NCBI RefSeq assembly: GCF_900101765.1
Contig: NZ_LT627735.1
Span: 1,900,001-1,964,000 of the forward strand
Length of the DNA: 64,000 bases
DNA from: Nonlabens sp. Hel1_33_55
Lineage (GTDB): Bacteria > Bacteroidota > Bacteroidia > Flavobacteriales > Flavobacteriaceae
Direction of reading: 5' to 3'
Shown: positions 27,066 to 35,362 of the stretch, one piece after another
Numbering within the stretch: position 1 is the first letter of the stretch
How the letters are laid out: each line of letters begins with the position of its first letter
Notes under the pieces: model-generated
Told to the model about the DNA's origin: nothing
Databases searched by the model: none
The model's input: the letters and a program-made list of their open reading frames with translations, nothing else
Translations under genes and position numbers: made by a program

Positions 27066-27719
27066 ATGAAATTTATAAGTATCATACTATTGATGTTTGC
27101 AGCAAACAGCTGCAATCAACAAAATAAAGACATGGAGCAAAATGATGCTGCCATGAATACAGAACCAGTTGAGGTTGCTGTTAATCAGGAAGGAATGGAG
27201 AAGGCCTATTTCGCAAGTGGTTGTTTCTGGTGTGTTGAAGAGATATTTGAAAGTGTCAAAGGAGTGAGCGAAGCGGTATCTGGATACAGTGGTGGTAGTT
27301 CCACAAACCCCACGTATCAAAATCACGCTGACCATGCAGAAGCAAACGAGGTTATATATAATCCAGACGTAGTTTCTTTCAAGACTCTTGTAGACGTTTA
27401 TTTTGCCTCACAAGATGTGGAACAAGTAAACGGACAAGGACCAGATCGCGGAGAATCTTACCGTAGTATCATTTTCTATCAAAACGCAGAACAAAAACAA
27501 ATTATCGATGCAAAAATTGAAGAATTAGAAGCTGATGGATATGATGTCGCTGCAGAGGTGAAGCCTTTCCAGAAATTCTATGTGGCAGAAGATTACCACC
27601 AAGATTATGCAGAGAACAATCCAAATAATGGATACATTCAGAATGTATCGATCCCTAGATGGAGAAGGTTTGCTGCAGCAGTACCTAAAGGTATTATCAA
27701 AGATGGCGTGAGCCACTAG
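27066..27719 (+). CDS. msrA: Peptide-methionine (S)-S-oxide reductase, lipoprotein form
   Basis: This enzyme repairs oxidised methionine. The 217-residue protein begins with a lipoprotein signal (LLMFAANSC, Cys at 16), so it works outside the cytoplasm. The catalytic motif GCFWC is at about residue 52, followed by SVKGVSEAVSGYSGG and the C-terminal FYVAEDYHQDYAENNP. There is no fused MsrB domain. It converges with the transporter gene with a 4-nt overlap. Confidence 0.93.
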   Translation: MKFISIILLMFAANSCNQQNKDMEQNDAAMNTEPVEVAVNQEGMEKAYFASGCFWCVEEIFESVKGVSEAVSGYSGGSSTNPTYQNHADHAEANEVIYNPDVVSFKTLVDVYFASQDVEQVNGQGPDRGESYRSIIFYQNAEQKQIIDAKIEELEADGYDVAAEVKPFQKFYVAEDYHQDYAENNPNNGYIQNVSIPRWRRFAAAVPKGIIKDGVSH

Positions 27720-28978
27720 TCAAAAAAGCCTAGATAGTATATTATAAATACTATTGAGAATAGGATTAGTACAATAATTCCCAGAAGAGAAATCAACCTC
27801 ATCAAGAGATTAGGTTGATGTTCTTCTGGGAATTCTTTATTTGTCACCAGTTTATAATTGAGTACGGCTACTATAGGAGCAAATAGGAATGAAAGAATTG
27901 TGGCTATATCTACGAGTAGTAGAAACCCTTTTGGATTATCACTAAGAAAATAATTGATTGAGAAACCTCCTAAAGCGGTGACTATTAATGCTCCTATGAA
28001 CCATCTACCGCTACTTTGCTTGCTTTTATAGAATAGTACCTCGCTAGTTCTTTTGAATGCCCTACTGTAGCCATCTAATACACCTATGCTTGTTCCATAC
28101 ATGATACAAAATGCAGCTATAGCAATTATATAATAGGACCACTCGCCTATCGCGCCTGTGAAAAGACCTATGACCTGATTGAAGAAATCTGCACTTCCTG
28201 AAGATGCTACGGTATCAGTTCCATAAACGAGATATGCACCTAAAGTCAAGAACATTATAGCGAGTATCGCGCTAATAAAATATCCTAAACCAAATTCTCT
28301 TGTAGCTTGTTTGACGGTTGATTTGTAACCAGAGGACTTTTGCTTTTCCAGTGTCCATAGGCTATTCCATGTACTTAAATCTAGCGCTGTAGGCATCCAA
28401 CCCATAAGAGCAATAGCAAAAGGTATTGTGGAAAACGACCACATGTCTGGAGAGACAAAGGATGCAGATGCTGTGGACGGACCTTTTAAAAGCACCAATA
28501 CAAAAGCTACTGTTGTACAAATAATCATCAAGAAACCTACCACCTTAATGATGGTATCCAATAACTGATATTTCCCGAAAGCCAGAATCCCAAAACAAGA
28601 AATTATAACTAGGGCCAACGGCAATAGCGTGAAACCAATATCATGAAGTTGGAAAAGCTCCTTCATAAAAACAGCGGTTACATTGAAAACGGCCGCACTC
28701 ACAAAAAACAAACTGATGATCATCACAAAAAAATAGGACCAGATCGCCCATCGTCCTAACTTTTTATAACCATCAATAAGACTTTCCCCAGAACCTGCCG
28801 CATAGCGAGTTCCATATTCAAAAAAGGGGTATTTCAAAATATTGATAACGATAATGGCTATTAAAAACCCAAATCCGTAAATCATTCCAGCCCTAGTGCT
28901 TTGTACCAAATGACTTACTCCTATTGCTGTACTAGCAAAAATTAATCCTGGCCCCAGTACTTTAAAATACTTATTCAT
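27716..28978 (-). CDS. Nramp-related transporter lacking canonical metal motifs
   Basis: A 420-residue membrane protein with about 11 hydrophobic helices and an overall Nramp-like (LeuT-fold) pattern. In true Nramp metal importers helix 1 contains DPGN and helix 6 contains an Met-Pro-His motif. Here helix 1 reads GPGLIFASTAIGVSHLVQS and helix 6 reads ALMGWMPTALDLS, so neither metal-binding set is intact. It may be a Bacteroidota Nramp-related transporter for Mg or another solute, or may have lost metal transport. It is divergent from the asnB leader and promoter. Confidence 0.75.
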   Translation of the reverse strand: MNKYFKVLGPGLIFASTAIGVSHLVQSTRAGMIYGFGFLIAIIVINILKYPFFEYGTRYAAGSGESLIDGYKKLGRWAIWSYFFVMIISLFFVSAAVFNVTAVFMKELFQLHDIGFTLLPLALVIISCFGILAFGKYQLLDTIIKVVGFLMIICTTVAFVLVLLKGPSTASASFVSPDMWSFSTIPFAIALMGWMPTALDLSTWNSLWTLEKQKSSGYKSTVKQATREFGLGYFISAILAIMFLTLGAYLVYGTDTVASSGSADFFNQVIGLFTGAIGEWSYYIIAIAAFCIMYGTSIGVLDGYSRAFKRTSEVLFYKSKQSSGRWFIGALIVTALGGFSINYFLSDNPKGFLLLVDIATILSFLFAPIVAVLNYKLVTNKEFPEEHQPNLLMRLISLLGIIVLILFSIVFIIYYLGFFD

Positions 28979-28998
28979 TACCCTTTGATGATATTAAA

Positions 28999-29029
28999 TT
29001 TGTTTACAATATAATTTTAATTATGTTTG
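28999..29029 (+). promoter_or_regulatory. Promoter TTTG-N19-TATGTTTG of the asnB unit
   Basis: TTTG (28999-29002) and TATGTTTG (29022-29029) are both perfect consensus boxes at a standard 19-bp spacing. The box ends exactly 7 nt before the Asn leader ATG. Confidence 0.7.
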
Positions 29030-29036
29030 TCATGTT

Positions 29037-29087
29037 ATGTTAATTAATAATAATATCAGAACTAATAATAATCCATCACTTACGTGA
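29037..29087 (+). CDS. Asn-rich leader peptide of asnB
   Basis: A 16-codon frame reads MLINNNIRTNNNPSLT, with two runs of three Asn codons (six AAT of 16). It starts 7 nt after a consensus -7 box and ends 29 nt before a terminator hairpin in front of asnB. The layout is that of a transcription attenuator sensing charged tRNA-Asn: scarce Asn would stall the ribosome on the AAT runs and favour an alternative fold. GTAG at 29089-29092 can pair with CTAC of the terminator arm. No RBS is visible; translation would be leaderless. The same design precedes trpE and hisG, which makes chance unlikely. Confidence 0.72.
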   Translation: MLINNNIRTNNNPSLT

Positions 29088-29115
29088 GGTAGTTCCTGGT
29101 ATTTAAAACAAATCA

Positions 29116-29147
29116 AAAAGGTCTACTTCACAGTAGACCTTTTCTCA
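29116..29147 (+). terminator. Attenuator hairpin before asnB
   Basis: A perfect 11-bp stem (AAAAGGTCTAC at 29116-29126, GTAGACCTTTT at 29133-29143) with a TTCACA loop; the right arm ends in a T-run. It lies between the Asn leader and the asnB start, 22 nt before the ATG. Confidence 0.75.
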
Positions 29148-29164
29148 TTTAAAAACCAACCATT

Positions 29165-30826
29165 ATGTGCGGAATCGTAGGAGTATTTGAACTTAAAAAA
29201 GATAGCGCAAGCCAGAGACAAGATGTTCTGGAGCTTTCAAAAAAATTGAGACATCGTGGACCAGACTGGTCCGGAATCTATTGTGGAGAAAAAGCTATTC
29301 TGGCGCACGAGCGTTTGACTATTGTTGATCCGCAATCTGGAGGACAGCCATTATATAGTCCTGACGGTAAAATAGTACTTGCTGTCAATGGTGAGATTTA
29401 CAACCATCAAAAAATACGTGAAGAGTATAATGATTATCAATTCAAGACAAAGTCTGATTGTGAAGTGATTCTTGCTTTATATCAAGACAAAGGTGTCAAC
29501 TTCATGGACGATCTTAATGGAATGTACAGTTTTGCACTTTACGATAGCGAGAAAGACGTTTTCCTTTGCGCTCGTGATCATCAAGGAATCATTCCATTGT
29601 ATTATGGGACTGATGAAATGGGACAATTTTATGTCGCTAGCGAACTTAAAGCACTGGAAGGAACTTGTAATGAGATTGCACCATTCCCTCCAGGACACTA
29701 TTATTATAGTGAGGATAAAGAATTTACAAAATGGTACGAGCGTGATTGGAAGGATTATTCTGCGGTAAAGGATAATGAGAGTTCAGTCAAGGAATTACGT
29801 AAAGCAATGGAAGACAGTGTGCACAGACACTTGATGAGTGATGTACCCTATGGCGTCTTACTTTCAGGAGGATTGGACAGTTCTATCGTTAGCGCCGTTG
29901 CAAAGAAATATGCGGCACGTCGTATTGAGTCAGGTGATTATGCAGATGCTTGGTGGCCACAGCTGCACTCTTTTGCTATAGGTCTAGAAGGAAGTCCAGA
30001 CCTTGCCGCAGCAGAAACTGTTGCAGAACATATAGGAACGGTTCACCACAGTGTGAACTTTACCATTCAAGAAGGTCTTGATGCCATAAAGGATGTTATT
30101 TATTATTTGGAAACTTATGACGTTACCACGGTAAGAGCATCAACTCCCATGTATCTTCTAGCTCGAGTCATAAAATCCATGGGGATCAAAATGGTTCTTT
30201 CTGGTGAAGGAAGTGACGAGATCTTTGGTGGCTATCTTTATTTTCACAAAGCTCCCAACCCTGAGGAATTTCATAAAGAAACCGTCCGCAAACTGGATAC
30301 ACTACACCTATACGATAACTTGAGGGCAAACAAATCATTAGCTGCTTGGGGTATTGAAGGTCGAGTACCTTTCCTGGACAAGGAATTTATGGATGTGGCG
30401 ATGCGTCTCAACCCAAAAGATAAAATGTGTGGAAATGGTAAAATGGAAAAACACATCCTGCGCCAGGCCTTTGAGGATTACCTTCCAAAGAGCGTTGCAT
30501 GGAGACAAAAAGAGCAGTTCAGTGATGGAGTTGGTTACAGCTGGATCGACACGTTAAAAGAAACGGTAAACGAGTTGGTTACCGACGAAATGATGGAGAG
30601 TGCAAAGTTCAAATTCAAGATCAACCCACCACAAAACAAAGAAGAATACTATTACCGCAGCATTTTTGCAGACCACTTCCCTAGCGATGCCGCAGCGAGT
30701 TGCGTACCTTCAATTAAATCAGTGGCATGTTCGACTCCTATTGCCCTGGAATGGGATGCGGCATTTAAAAACATGAACGATCCATCTGGTAGAGCGGTTG
30801 CTGGTGTTCACGATGATGGATACTAA
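29165..30826 (+). CDS. asnB: Asparagine synthase (glutamine-hydrolysing)
   Basis: This enzyme makes Asn from Asp, ATP and glutamine. At 553 residues it matches E. coli AsnB. The glutaminase domain starts with the nucleophile Cys2 (MCGIVGVFE) and contains RHRGPDWSG and the NGEIYNH motif; the synthetase domain has the pyrophosphate loop YGVLLSGGLDSSIVSA (about 232) and SGEGSDEIFGGYLYF. The gene has its own leader-attenuator and stands before the trp operon. Confidence 0.97.
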   Translation: MCGIVGVFELKKDSASQRQDVLELSKKLRHRGPDWSGIYCGEKAILAHERLTIVDPQSGGQPLYSPDGKIVLAVNGEIYNHQKIREEYNDYQFKTKSDCEVILALYQDKGVNFMDDLNGMYSFALYDSEKDVFLCARDHQGIIPLYYGTDEMGQFYVASELKALEGTCNEIAPFPPGHYYYSEDKEFTKWYERDWKDYSAVKDNESSVKELRKAMEDSVHRHLMSDVPYGVLLSGGLDSSIVSAVAKKYAARRIESGDYADAWWPQLHSFAIGLEGSPDLAAAETVAEHIGTVHHSVNFTIQEGLDAIKDVIYYLETYDVTTVRASTPMYLLARVIKSMGIKMVLSGEGSDEIFGGYLYFHKAPNPEEFHKETVRKLDTLHLYDNLRANKSLAAWGIEGRVPFLDKEFMDVAMRLNPKDKMCGNGKMEKHILRQAFEDYLPKSVAWRQKEQFSDGVGYSWIDTLKETVNELVTDEMMESAKFKFKINPPQNKEEYYYRSIFADHFPSDAAASCVPSIKSVACSTPIALEWDAAFKNMNDPSGRAVAGVHDDGY

Positions 30827-30843
30827 AATGAGGGTTTAAAAAG

Positions 30844-30875
30844 TTTGCGCTTTCGCGAAAGCGTAATTATCTTTA
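30844..30875 (+). promoter_or_regulatory. Promoter of the trp operon, spacer occupied by the palindrome
   Basis: TTTG (30844-30847) and TATCTTTA (30868-30875; one mismatch in the last base) with 20-bp spacing. The 16-bp palindrome fills bases 1-16 of the spacer. The -7 box ends exactly 7 nt before the Trp leader ATG. Confidence 0.6.
30848..30863. repeat. Palindrome copy 10 (intergenic, trp promoter)
   Basis: Full copy between the -33 and -7 boxes of the trp promoter. Confidence 0.95.
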
Positions 30876-30882
30876 CACTTCA

Positions 30883-30936
30883 ATGGAAAGAACAAATCAT
30901 ACTTGGTGGTGGAACGACATAGCTCAACAGCCGTGA
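30883..30936 (+). CDS. trpL: Trp leader peptide
   Basis: A 17-codon frame, MERTNHTWWWNDIAQQP, with three consecutive TGG codons at positions 8-10. Tryptophan is rare, so the run strongly suggests a leader that senses charged tRNA-Trp. A terminator hairpin follows 24 nt after its stop. GCCGT at 30930-30933 plus flanks, and TTGCCCGT soon after, can pair with ACGGCA in the terminator, giving a plausible antiterminator. Translation would start close to the transcript 5' end; no RBS is seen. Confidence 0.85.
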   Translation: MERTNHTWWWNDIAQQP

Positions 30937-30960
30937 AGTTGCCCGTATGAATAACTATAC

Positions 30961-30988
30961 AAGGTCTGCTTAACGGCAGGCCTTTTTT
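30961..30988 (+). terminator. trp attenuator hairpin
   Basis: AAGGTCTGC (30961-30969) pairs with GCAGGCCTT (30976-30984), nine pairs with one G-U, loop TTAACG, then a T-run to 30988. It lies between trpL and trpE. Confidence 0.85.
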
Positions 30989-31017
30989 GTTTCAAACGTT
31001 CGATCTAAAAATTAAAT

Positions 31018-32424
31018 ATGAAAATTTACAAACCAAATACTTCTCATCAAGTAATTCTTGCAGATACGATGACTCCTGTAGGAATTTACATGAGGCTGCG
31101 TGATAAGTATCCAGGCAGCATTTTGCTGGAGAGTAATGAGTATGGGCAGCGCAGCAACAGCTATTCTTTTATTTGTTGTAATCCTGTAGCAACCTTTGAG
31201 ATTGATTATGAAAAAGTATCCATCACAACTCCAGACTCAAAAATAGAGGAGCAATCATTTTCTATAGATTATGATTTAGTTAAGGGGTTGGAAGATTTCA
31301 AAAATAGATTTGATCCAGGAAACGCAGACTTTCCATTTCCTACAAATGGGCTATTTGGATATTTAAGTTATGATGCTGTCCAGCTATTTGAAAACATTGC
31401 TTTTGATCCTGAAAAGCACATAGAAAGCGAGGCAATTCCGTTAGTTCATTATCAAGTATTTCAGAATGTACTGGTATTTGACCATTATCATAATCAGCTA
31501 TATGTTTTTGATCATGTCTATGAAAATGGAATTGCAAAGATGGAAAACCTGATAAATATTATCCAACATCGTGACATTGCCAAATTCGATTTCTTCACTG
31601 ACGGGCCAGAGAGTTCTGAAATGACCGATTCAGATTTTAAGGAACTCGTTGAAAAAGGAAAACAACATTGCAAACGTGGTGATGTATTCCAGATCGTACT
31701 TTCCAGAAAGTTTACCCAAGCATATACAGGTGATGATTTTAATGTGTATCGCCAGTTGAGAGCAATAAACCCTAGTCCTTATCTCTTTTATTTTGACTAC
31801 GGTAATTTCAGAATATTCGGTTCCTCGCCAGAAGCGCAGTTGCTTATTAAAGGAGAAAAAGTAAGCATTCAACCCATTGCCGGAACCTACAAACGAACTG
31901 GAAACGACGCCGCAGACCTCGCCGCAGCAAAAGAATTGAAAAACGATCCCAAAGAAACCGCTGAACATATCATGCTGGTAGATCTTGCCCGTAACGATTT
32001 AAGTCGCCATGCAAGAGAAGTAGAAGTAACCGATTATCAGAATATTCATTTCTACTCACATGTCATTCATATGGTGAGTACCGTTACAGGAGTAATAGAT
32101 GAAGAAGATCGCATTCCATTAATTGGTGATACGTTCCCTGCTGGAACGTTGAGTGGTGCTCCTAAATTTAGAGCCATGCAGTTGATTGATCAATACGAGA
32201 AATCTTCAAGGCAGTTCTATGGAGGCGCTATAGGTTACTTAGGTTTTGATGGTAGTTTCAATCATGCGATCATTATAAGAACCATTCTTTCCAGCAATAA
32301 CAAAATGCAGTTTAGAGCTGGTGCAGGTGTTGTCGTGGAAAGTGATCTAAATAGCGAGACCCAAGAAGTTTACAATAAAACCAACGCCTTGAGAAAGGCG
32401 ATTCAACAAGCAAATTCAAAATGA
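31018..32424 (+). CDS. trpE: Anthranilate synthase component I
   Basis: First step of Trp synthesis: chorismate plus ammonia to anthranilate. At 468 residues it has a typical length for this lineage. The chorismate-binding domain contains VFQIVLSRKF, SPYLFYF, IFGSSPEAQL, PIAGTYKRTG, FPAGTLSGAPK and FYGGAIGYLGF. The feedback Trp-binding motif LLESNEYGQRSNSYSF near residue 37 appears intact (LLES...S). Its stop overlaps the small lipoprotein gene by 4 nt. Confidence 0.96.
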   Translation: MKIYKPNTSHQVILADTMTPVGIYMRLRDKYPGSILLESNEYGQRSNSYSFICCNPVATFEIDYEKVSITTPDSKIEEQSFSIDYDLVKGLEDFKNRFDPGNADFPFPTNGLFGYLSYDAVQLFENIAFDPEKHIESEAIPLVHYQVFQNVLVFDHYHNQLYVFDHVYENGIAKMENLINIIQHRDIAKFDFFTDGPESSEMTDSDFKELVEKGKQHCKRGDVFQIVLSRKFTQAYTGDDFNVYRQLRAINPSPYLFYFDYGNFRIFGSSPEAQLLIKGEKVSIQPIAGTYKRTGNDAADLAAAKELKNDPKETAEHIMLVDLARNDLSRHAREVEVTDYQNIHFYSHVIHMVSTVTGVIDEEDRIPLIGDTFPAGTLSGAPKFRAMQLIDQYEKSSRQFYGGAIGYLGFDGSFNHAIIIRTILSSNNKMQFRAGAGVVVESDLNSETQEVYNKTNALRKAIQQANSK

Positions 32425-32903
32425 AAATCAAACCATTTTTAATAGCAATAGGATTAATCGCAATAGCATCATGTTCTAACAACAAACCATTATTTGAGGT
32501 AACAGTTTTAGATAGTGAAGGAAGCAAAGTTCAATTTGTTCCCAACATGCCATTTGAGATCATAAAAGATAGCGCGTACTATTTTTACTCTAAAGAAGAT
32601 TACCTAAAAGTGATGTCAGCAGATATATCCAAAGGCAATCAAATTTATAAATCTGATAAGTTTGAAATGAGGGTTATCTTAAGAAATTACACAAAACTCA
32701 ACGGTAACACTTTTGAATTTATACTACGCACTTTTAGTAATGATTTCAAAATAATTGATTCATATATCATGGCTAGCACGACCAAAAATCTTAATTGCGA
32801 TGGTGTAATCAACGGCAATTTAGAAATAACAACAACTTGTGCAGATGGATCAACGACCACCGCAACAGTAGATGAATACGGGAAATTCATAGTCAATGAA
32901 TAA
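32421..32903 (+). CDS. Unknown lipoprotein inserted in the trp operon
   Basis: 160 residues with a clear lipoprotein signal (LIAIGLIAIASC, Cys at 18). After it comes a beta-rich domain of no family I recognise. It overlaps trpE (4 nt) and trpG (8 nt) and has no promoter of its own, so it must be translated from the trp mRNA. No catalytic motif is visible. It is unlikely to be part of anthranilate synthase, which is cytoplasmic; whether it is an accessory, transport-related or merely hitch-hiking gene is open. Confidence 0.7.
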   Translation: MKIKPFLIAIGLIAIASCSNNKPLFEVTVLDSEGSKVQFVPNMPFEIIKDSAYYFYSKEDYLKVMSADISKGNQIYKSDKFEMRVILRNYTKLNGNTFEFILRTFSNDFKIIDSYIMASTTKNLNCDGVINGNLEITTTCADGSTTTATVDEYGKFIVNE

Positions 32904-33471
32904 CAACCATAACATATTAGTCATTGACAACTATGACTCGTTCACCTACAATCTAGTCCATTACCTGGAAGATCTAGAGGCTAAAGTGACCGTAGTTAGA
33001 AACGATAAGATAAATCCAGAAAATTGTCTGAATTATGATGCGATAATTCTGTCGCCAGGTCCAGGAATACCTCGAGAAGCGGGAAAACTGATGGAAATCA
33101 TCGATACTGTAAAACACTCGGTTCCCATTTTGGGAATCTGTTTGGGACATCAGGCAATTACTGAAGCTTTTGGCGGTACGATCGTCAATCTTGAAAAAGT
33201 CTATCATGGCATTGCAACAGTAATGGAACATGATGACAGTGCCTTCTTTGATGGAGTCGACAAGCAATTTGAAGCCGGTCGTTACCATTCCTGGAACGCA
33301 CAAGAATCTGATTTTCCTGACGTACTTCAAATTACCGCCCGAGATGAACACGGTCAAATAATGGCATTGAAACATAAAGAATTACCTATTTACGGAGTTC
33401 AATTTCACCCAGAAAGTGTGATGACACCGCAAGGAAAAACGATGCTTAAGAACTTTTTAGCAACACTCTAG
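32896..33471 (+). CDS. trpG: Anthranilate synthase component II (glutamine amidotransferase)
   Basis: This class I amidotransferase supplies ammonia to TrpE. At 191 residues it is of standard length. The nucleophile Cys is in ILGICLGHQAI (about residue 79), with the NYDSFTYNLVHYL start and the catalytic His-Glu in VQFHPESVMT. It overlaps the lipoprotein gene by 8 nt and trpD begins 2 nt after its stop. Confidence 0.96.
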   Translation: MNNNHNILVIDNYDSFTYNLVHYLEDLEAKVTVVRNDKINPENCLNYDAIILSPGPGIPREAGKLMEIIDTVKHSVPILGICLGHQAITEAFGGTIVNLEKVYHGIATVMEHDDSAFFDGVDKQFEAGRYHSWNAQESDFPDVLQITARDEHGQIMALKHKELPIYGVQFHPESVMTPQGKTMLKNFLATL

Positions 33472-33472
33472 G

Positions 33473-34465
33473 ATGAAGGAAATACTCAACGAATTATTTG
33501 AACATAAAACGCTTTCGCGAAAGCGTGCTCACGACATCCTTACAGCCATCACTGCTGGTGAAGTCAACGATTCGCAAATCGCTGCATTCCTTACGGTTTA
33601 CGGCATGCGCAGCGTTACTGTGGATGAGTTGGCTGGATTCCGCGATGCGATGTTGGAGCAGGCTTTAATTATTAATCTGGATAAATACAACCCTATTGAT
33701 CTATGTGGTACTGGCGGTGATGGGAAAAACACCTTTAATATCAGCACGCTTGCCAGTTTCGTGACTGCGGGCGCTGGAGTGAAAGTAGCGAAACATGGTA
33801 ATTATGGAGTAAGTTCTGTGAGTGGTTCCAGCAATGTGATGGAATCCATGGGTTTCAAATTCACCAATGATTTTGAAACGCTAGAAAAGCAAATTGATCA
33901 GGCCAATATCTGTTTCCTTCACGCACCACTATTTCACCCAGCAATGAAAGCCGTGGCGCCTATAAGAAGAGCACTTGGTATCAAAACGTTTTTCAATATG
34001 TTGGGACCATTGGTAAACCCGGCACGACCTAAATTACAAAGCGTTGGTGTTTTTAATTTACAACTGGCCAGGAATTACGAATACCTTTTCCAAAACGAAA
34101 AGGACAAGCGATACGCTATACTGCACGCACATGATGGTTATGATGAAGTGAGTTTGACAGGAAAAACAAGAATCGCTGGTAACAATGGCGTGACCGATGT
34201 AAAACCTAGCGATTTCAATTTACCGAAACTTACTCTGGAACAAATTTCAGGCGGAGAAACACTGGAAGAGGCAGCGACTATTTTCAAAAATGTCCTGGAG
34301 AACAATGCAACCAATGCTCAAAAATCAGTGGTGCTCGCAAATGCTGCAACGGCAATCGCTGTAGCAACAGAAACACCATTATTAATGGCTGTAGAAAAAG
34401 CTAGAGAATCATTAGAATCTGGAAAAGCTTTGGAGTGCTTTGAAAAATTATTAGAAATGCAATAA
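33473..34465 (+). CDS. trpD: Anthranilate phosphoribosyltransferase
   Basis: Second step: anthranilate plus PRPP. 330 residues. Motifs are the PRPP loop DLCGTGGDGKNTFNIST (about 77) and KVAKHGNYGVSSVSGSSNVME with the conserved NYGVSS. C-terminal GPLVNPA is intact. The palindrome is at the N-terminus, read KTLSRKRAHDIL, where family members usually have LSREEA; the repeat thus fits the natural LSR start of this helix. Confidence 0.96.
   Translation: MKEILNELFEHKTLSRKRAHDILTAITAGEVNDSQIAAFLTVYGMRSVTVDELAGFRDAMLEQALIINLDKYNPIDLCGTGGDGKNTFNISTLASFVTAGAGVKVAKHGNYGVSSVSGSSNVMESMGFKFTNDFETLEKQIDQANICFLHAPLFHPAMKAVAPIRRALGIKTFFNMLGPLVNPARPKLQSVGVFNLQLARNYEYLFQNEKDKRYAILHAHDGYDEVSLTGKTRIAGNNGVTDVKPSDFNLPKLTLEQISGGETLEEAATIFKNVLENNATNAQKSVVLANAATAIAVATETPLLMAVEKARESLESGKALECFEKLLEMQ
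33510..33525. repeat. Palindrome copy 11
   Basis: Full copy in trpD, LSRKR phase, 12 codons after the start. Confidence 0.95.
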
Positions 34466-34476
34466 GCCCTCACCGC

Positions 34477-34514
34477 CATCATAAGGTGCGGAATTTATTC
34501 CGCACCTTATGATG
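34477..34514. repeat. Perfect inverted repeat between trpD and trpC
   Basis: Two 18-bp arms (34477-34494, 34497-34514; core ATAAGGTGCGGAAT) around TT. No T-run follows, so it is not a classical terminator. In the mRNA it would form a very stable hairpin that could partly block or protect the transcript, or it is a mobile-type repeat. Confidence 0.8.
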
Positions 34515-34558
34515 ATGATAAAACGTCATAATACTTTGTACTAAAACTGAATACTCTT

Positions 34559-35362
34559 TTGGAAGATATACTCAAAAAAATAACTGATAAAACCTACGCT
34601 GATCTTAAAATCAGAAAAGAAATAAGAACTCTTTCTGATCTCAGAGAAATGCCGCATTATACTCGTGAAACCATATCCATGCACGACGCATTAAAGAACG
34701 GTAGCGGCATCATTGCAGAACATAAGAGACAAAGTCCATCTAAAGGATCGTTCAAGTGTCCAGCAACGCTCGAGCAAGTGGTCAAAGGGTACGAAAACGC
34801 TGGTGCCAGCGCCATTAGTTGTTTGACAGACGAGCCGTTTTTTGGAGGAACTTTACAAGATCTACTGGATACCAGAGATTGTGTGGATATTCCTATTCTT
34901 CGTAAAGATTTTATGGTTGACTTGTATCAAATCCATGAGGCCCGTGCCTTTGGCGCAGATGCAATTTTACTAATCGCTTCTTGTTTGAATGATGAGGAAT
35001 TGAAAACAATGGCAAACGAAGCCATCAATCTAGATTTAGATATTTTGTTTGAAGTTCACGATCTGGAAGAATTGAACCGAGTAAAAAAGGTAGTTCAGGA
35101 TTTCAAGACAAGCACGTATCTCATAGGCGTGAACAACCGCGATCTCAAAAAATTCAAGACAGATATTCAAATTAGCAAGGATTTGCTGGAACACTTTCCT
35201 AAAAAAGCTTTGGCTATTAGTGAAAGCGGAATTTCAGATCCAGAAGTTGTTAGAGAACTGCAGGATCTGGGCTATCGAGGCTTTTTGATCGGTGAGAATT
35301 TTATGAAGACTAATGATCCGGGACGTACTTGCGCTAAATTTATAAAGCAAACAACGCTATGA
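34559..35362 (+). CDS. trpC: Indole-3-glycerol phosphate synthase
   Basis: Ring closure step. The 267-residue TIM barrel contains EHKRQSPSKGSF (about 57, catalytic Lys), RKDFMVDLYQI, and the C-terminal ESGISDPEVV and GENFMK. The start appears to be TTG (34559-34561); no in-frame ATG lies nearby. It follows a 93-nt gap holding the inverted repeat, and overlaps trpF by 4 nt. Confidence 0.95.
   Translation: MEDILKKITDKTYADLKIRKEIRTLSDLREMPHYTRETISMHDALKNGSGIIAEHKRQSPSKGSFKCPATLEQVVKGYENAGASAISCLTDEPFFGGTLQDLLDTRDCVDIPILRKDFMVDLYQIHEARAFGADAILLIASCLNDEELKTMANEAINLDLDILFEVHDLEELNRVKKVVQDFKTSTYLIGVNNRDLKKFKTDIQISKDLLEHFPKKALAISESGISDPEVVRELQDLGYRGFLIGENFMKTNDPGRTCAKFIKQTTL

Noticed and set aside
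29032..29043. Alternative ATG 5 nt upstream in the asn leader region
   Set aside because: It gives only three codons (ATG TTA TGT TAA) and no Asn, in another frame.
34477..34514. Inverted repeat as intrinsic terminator of trpGD
   Set aside because: No T-run follows either arm; trpCFBA need to be transcribed from somewhere and no strong promoter is seen in the gap.
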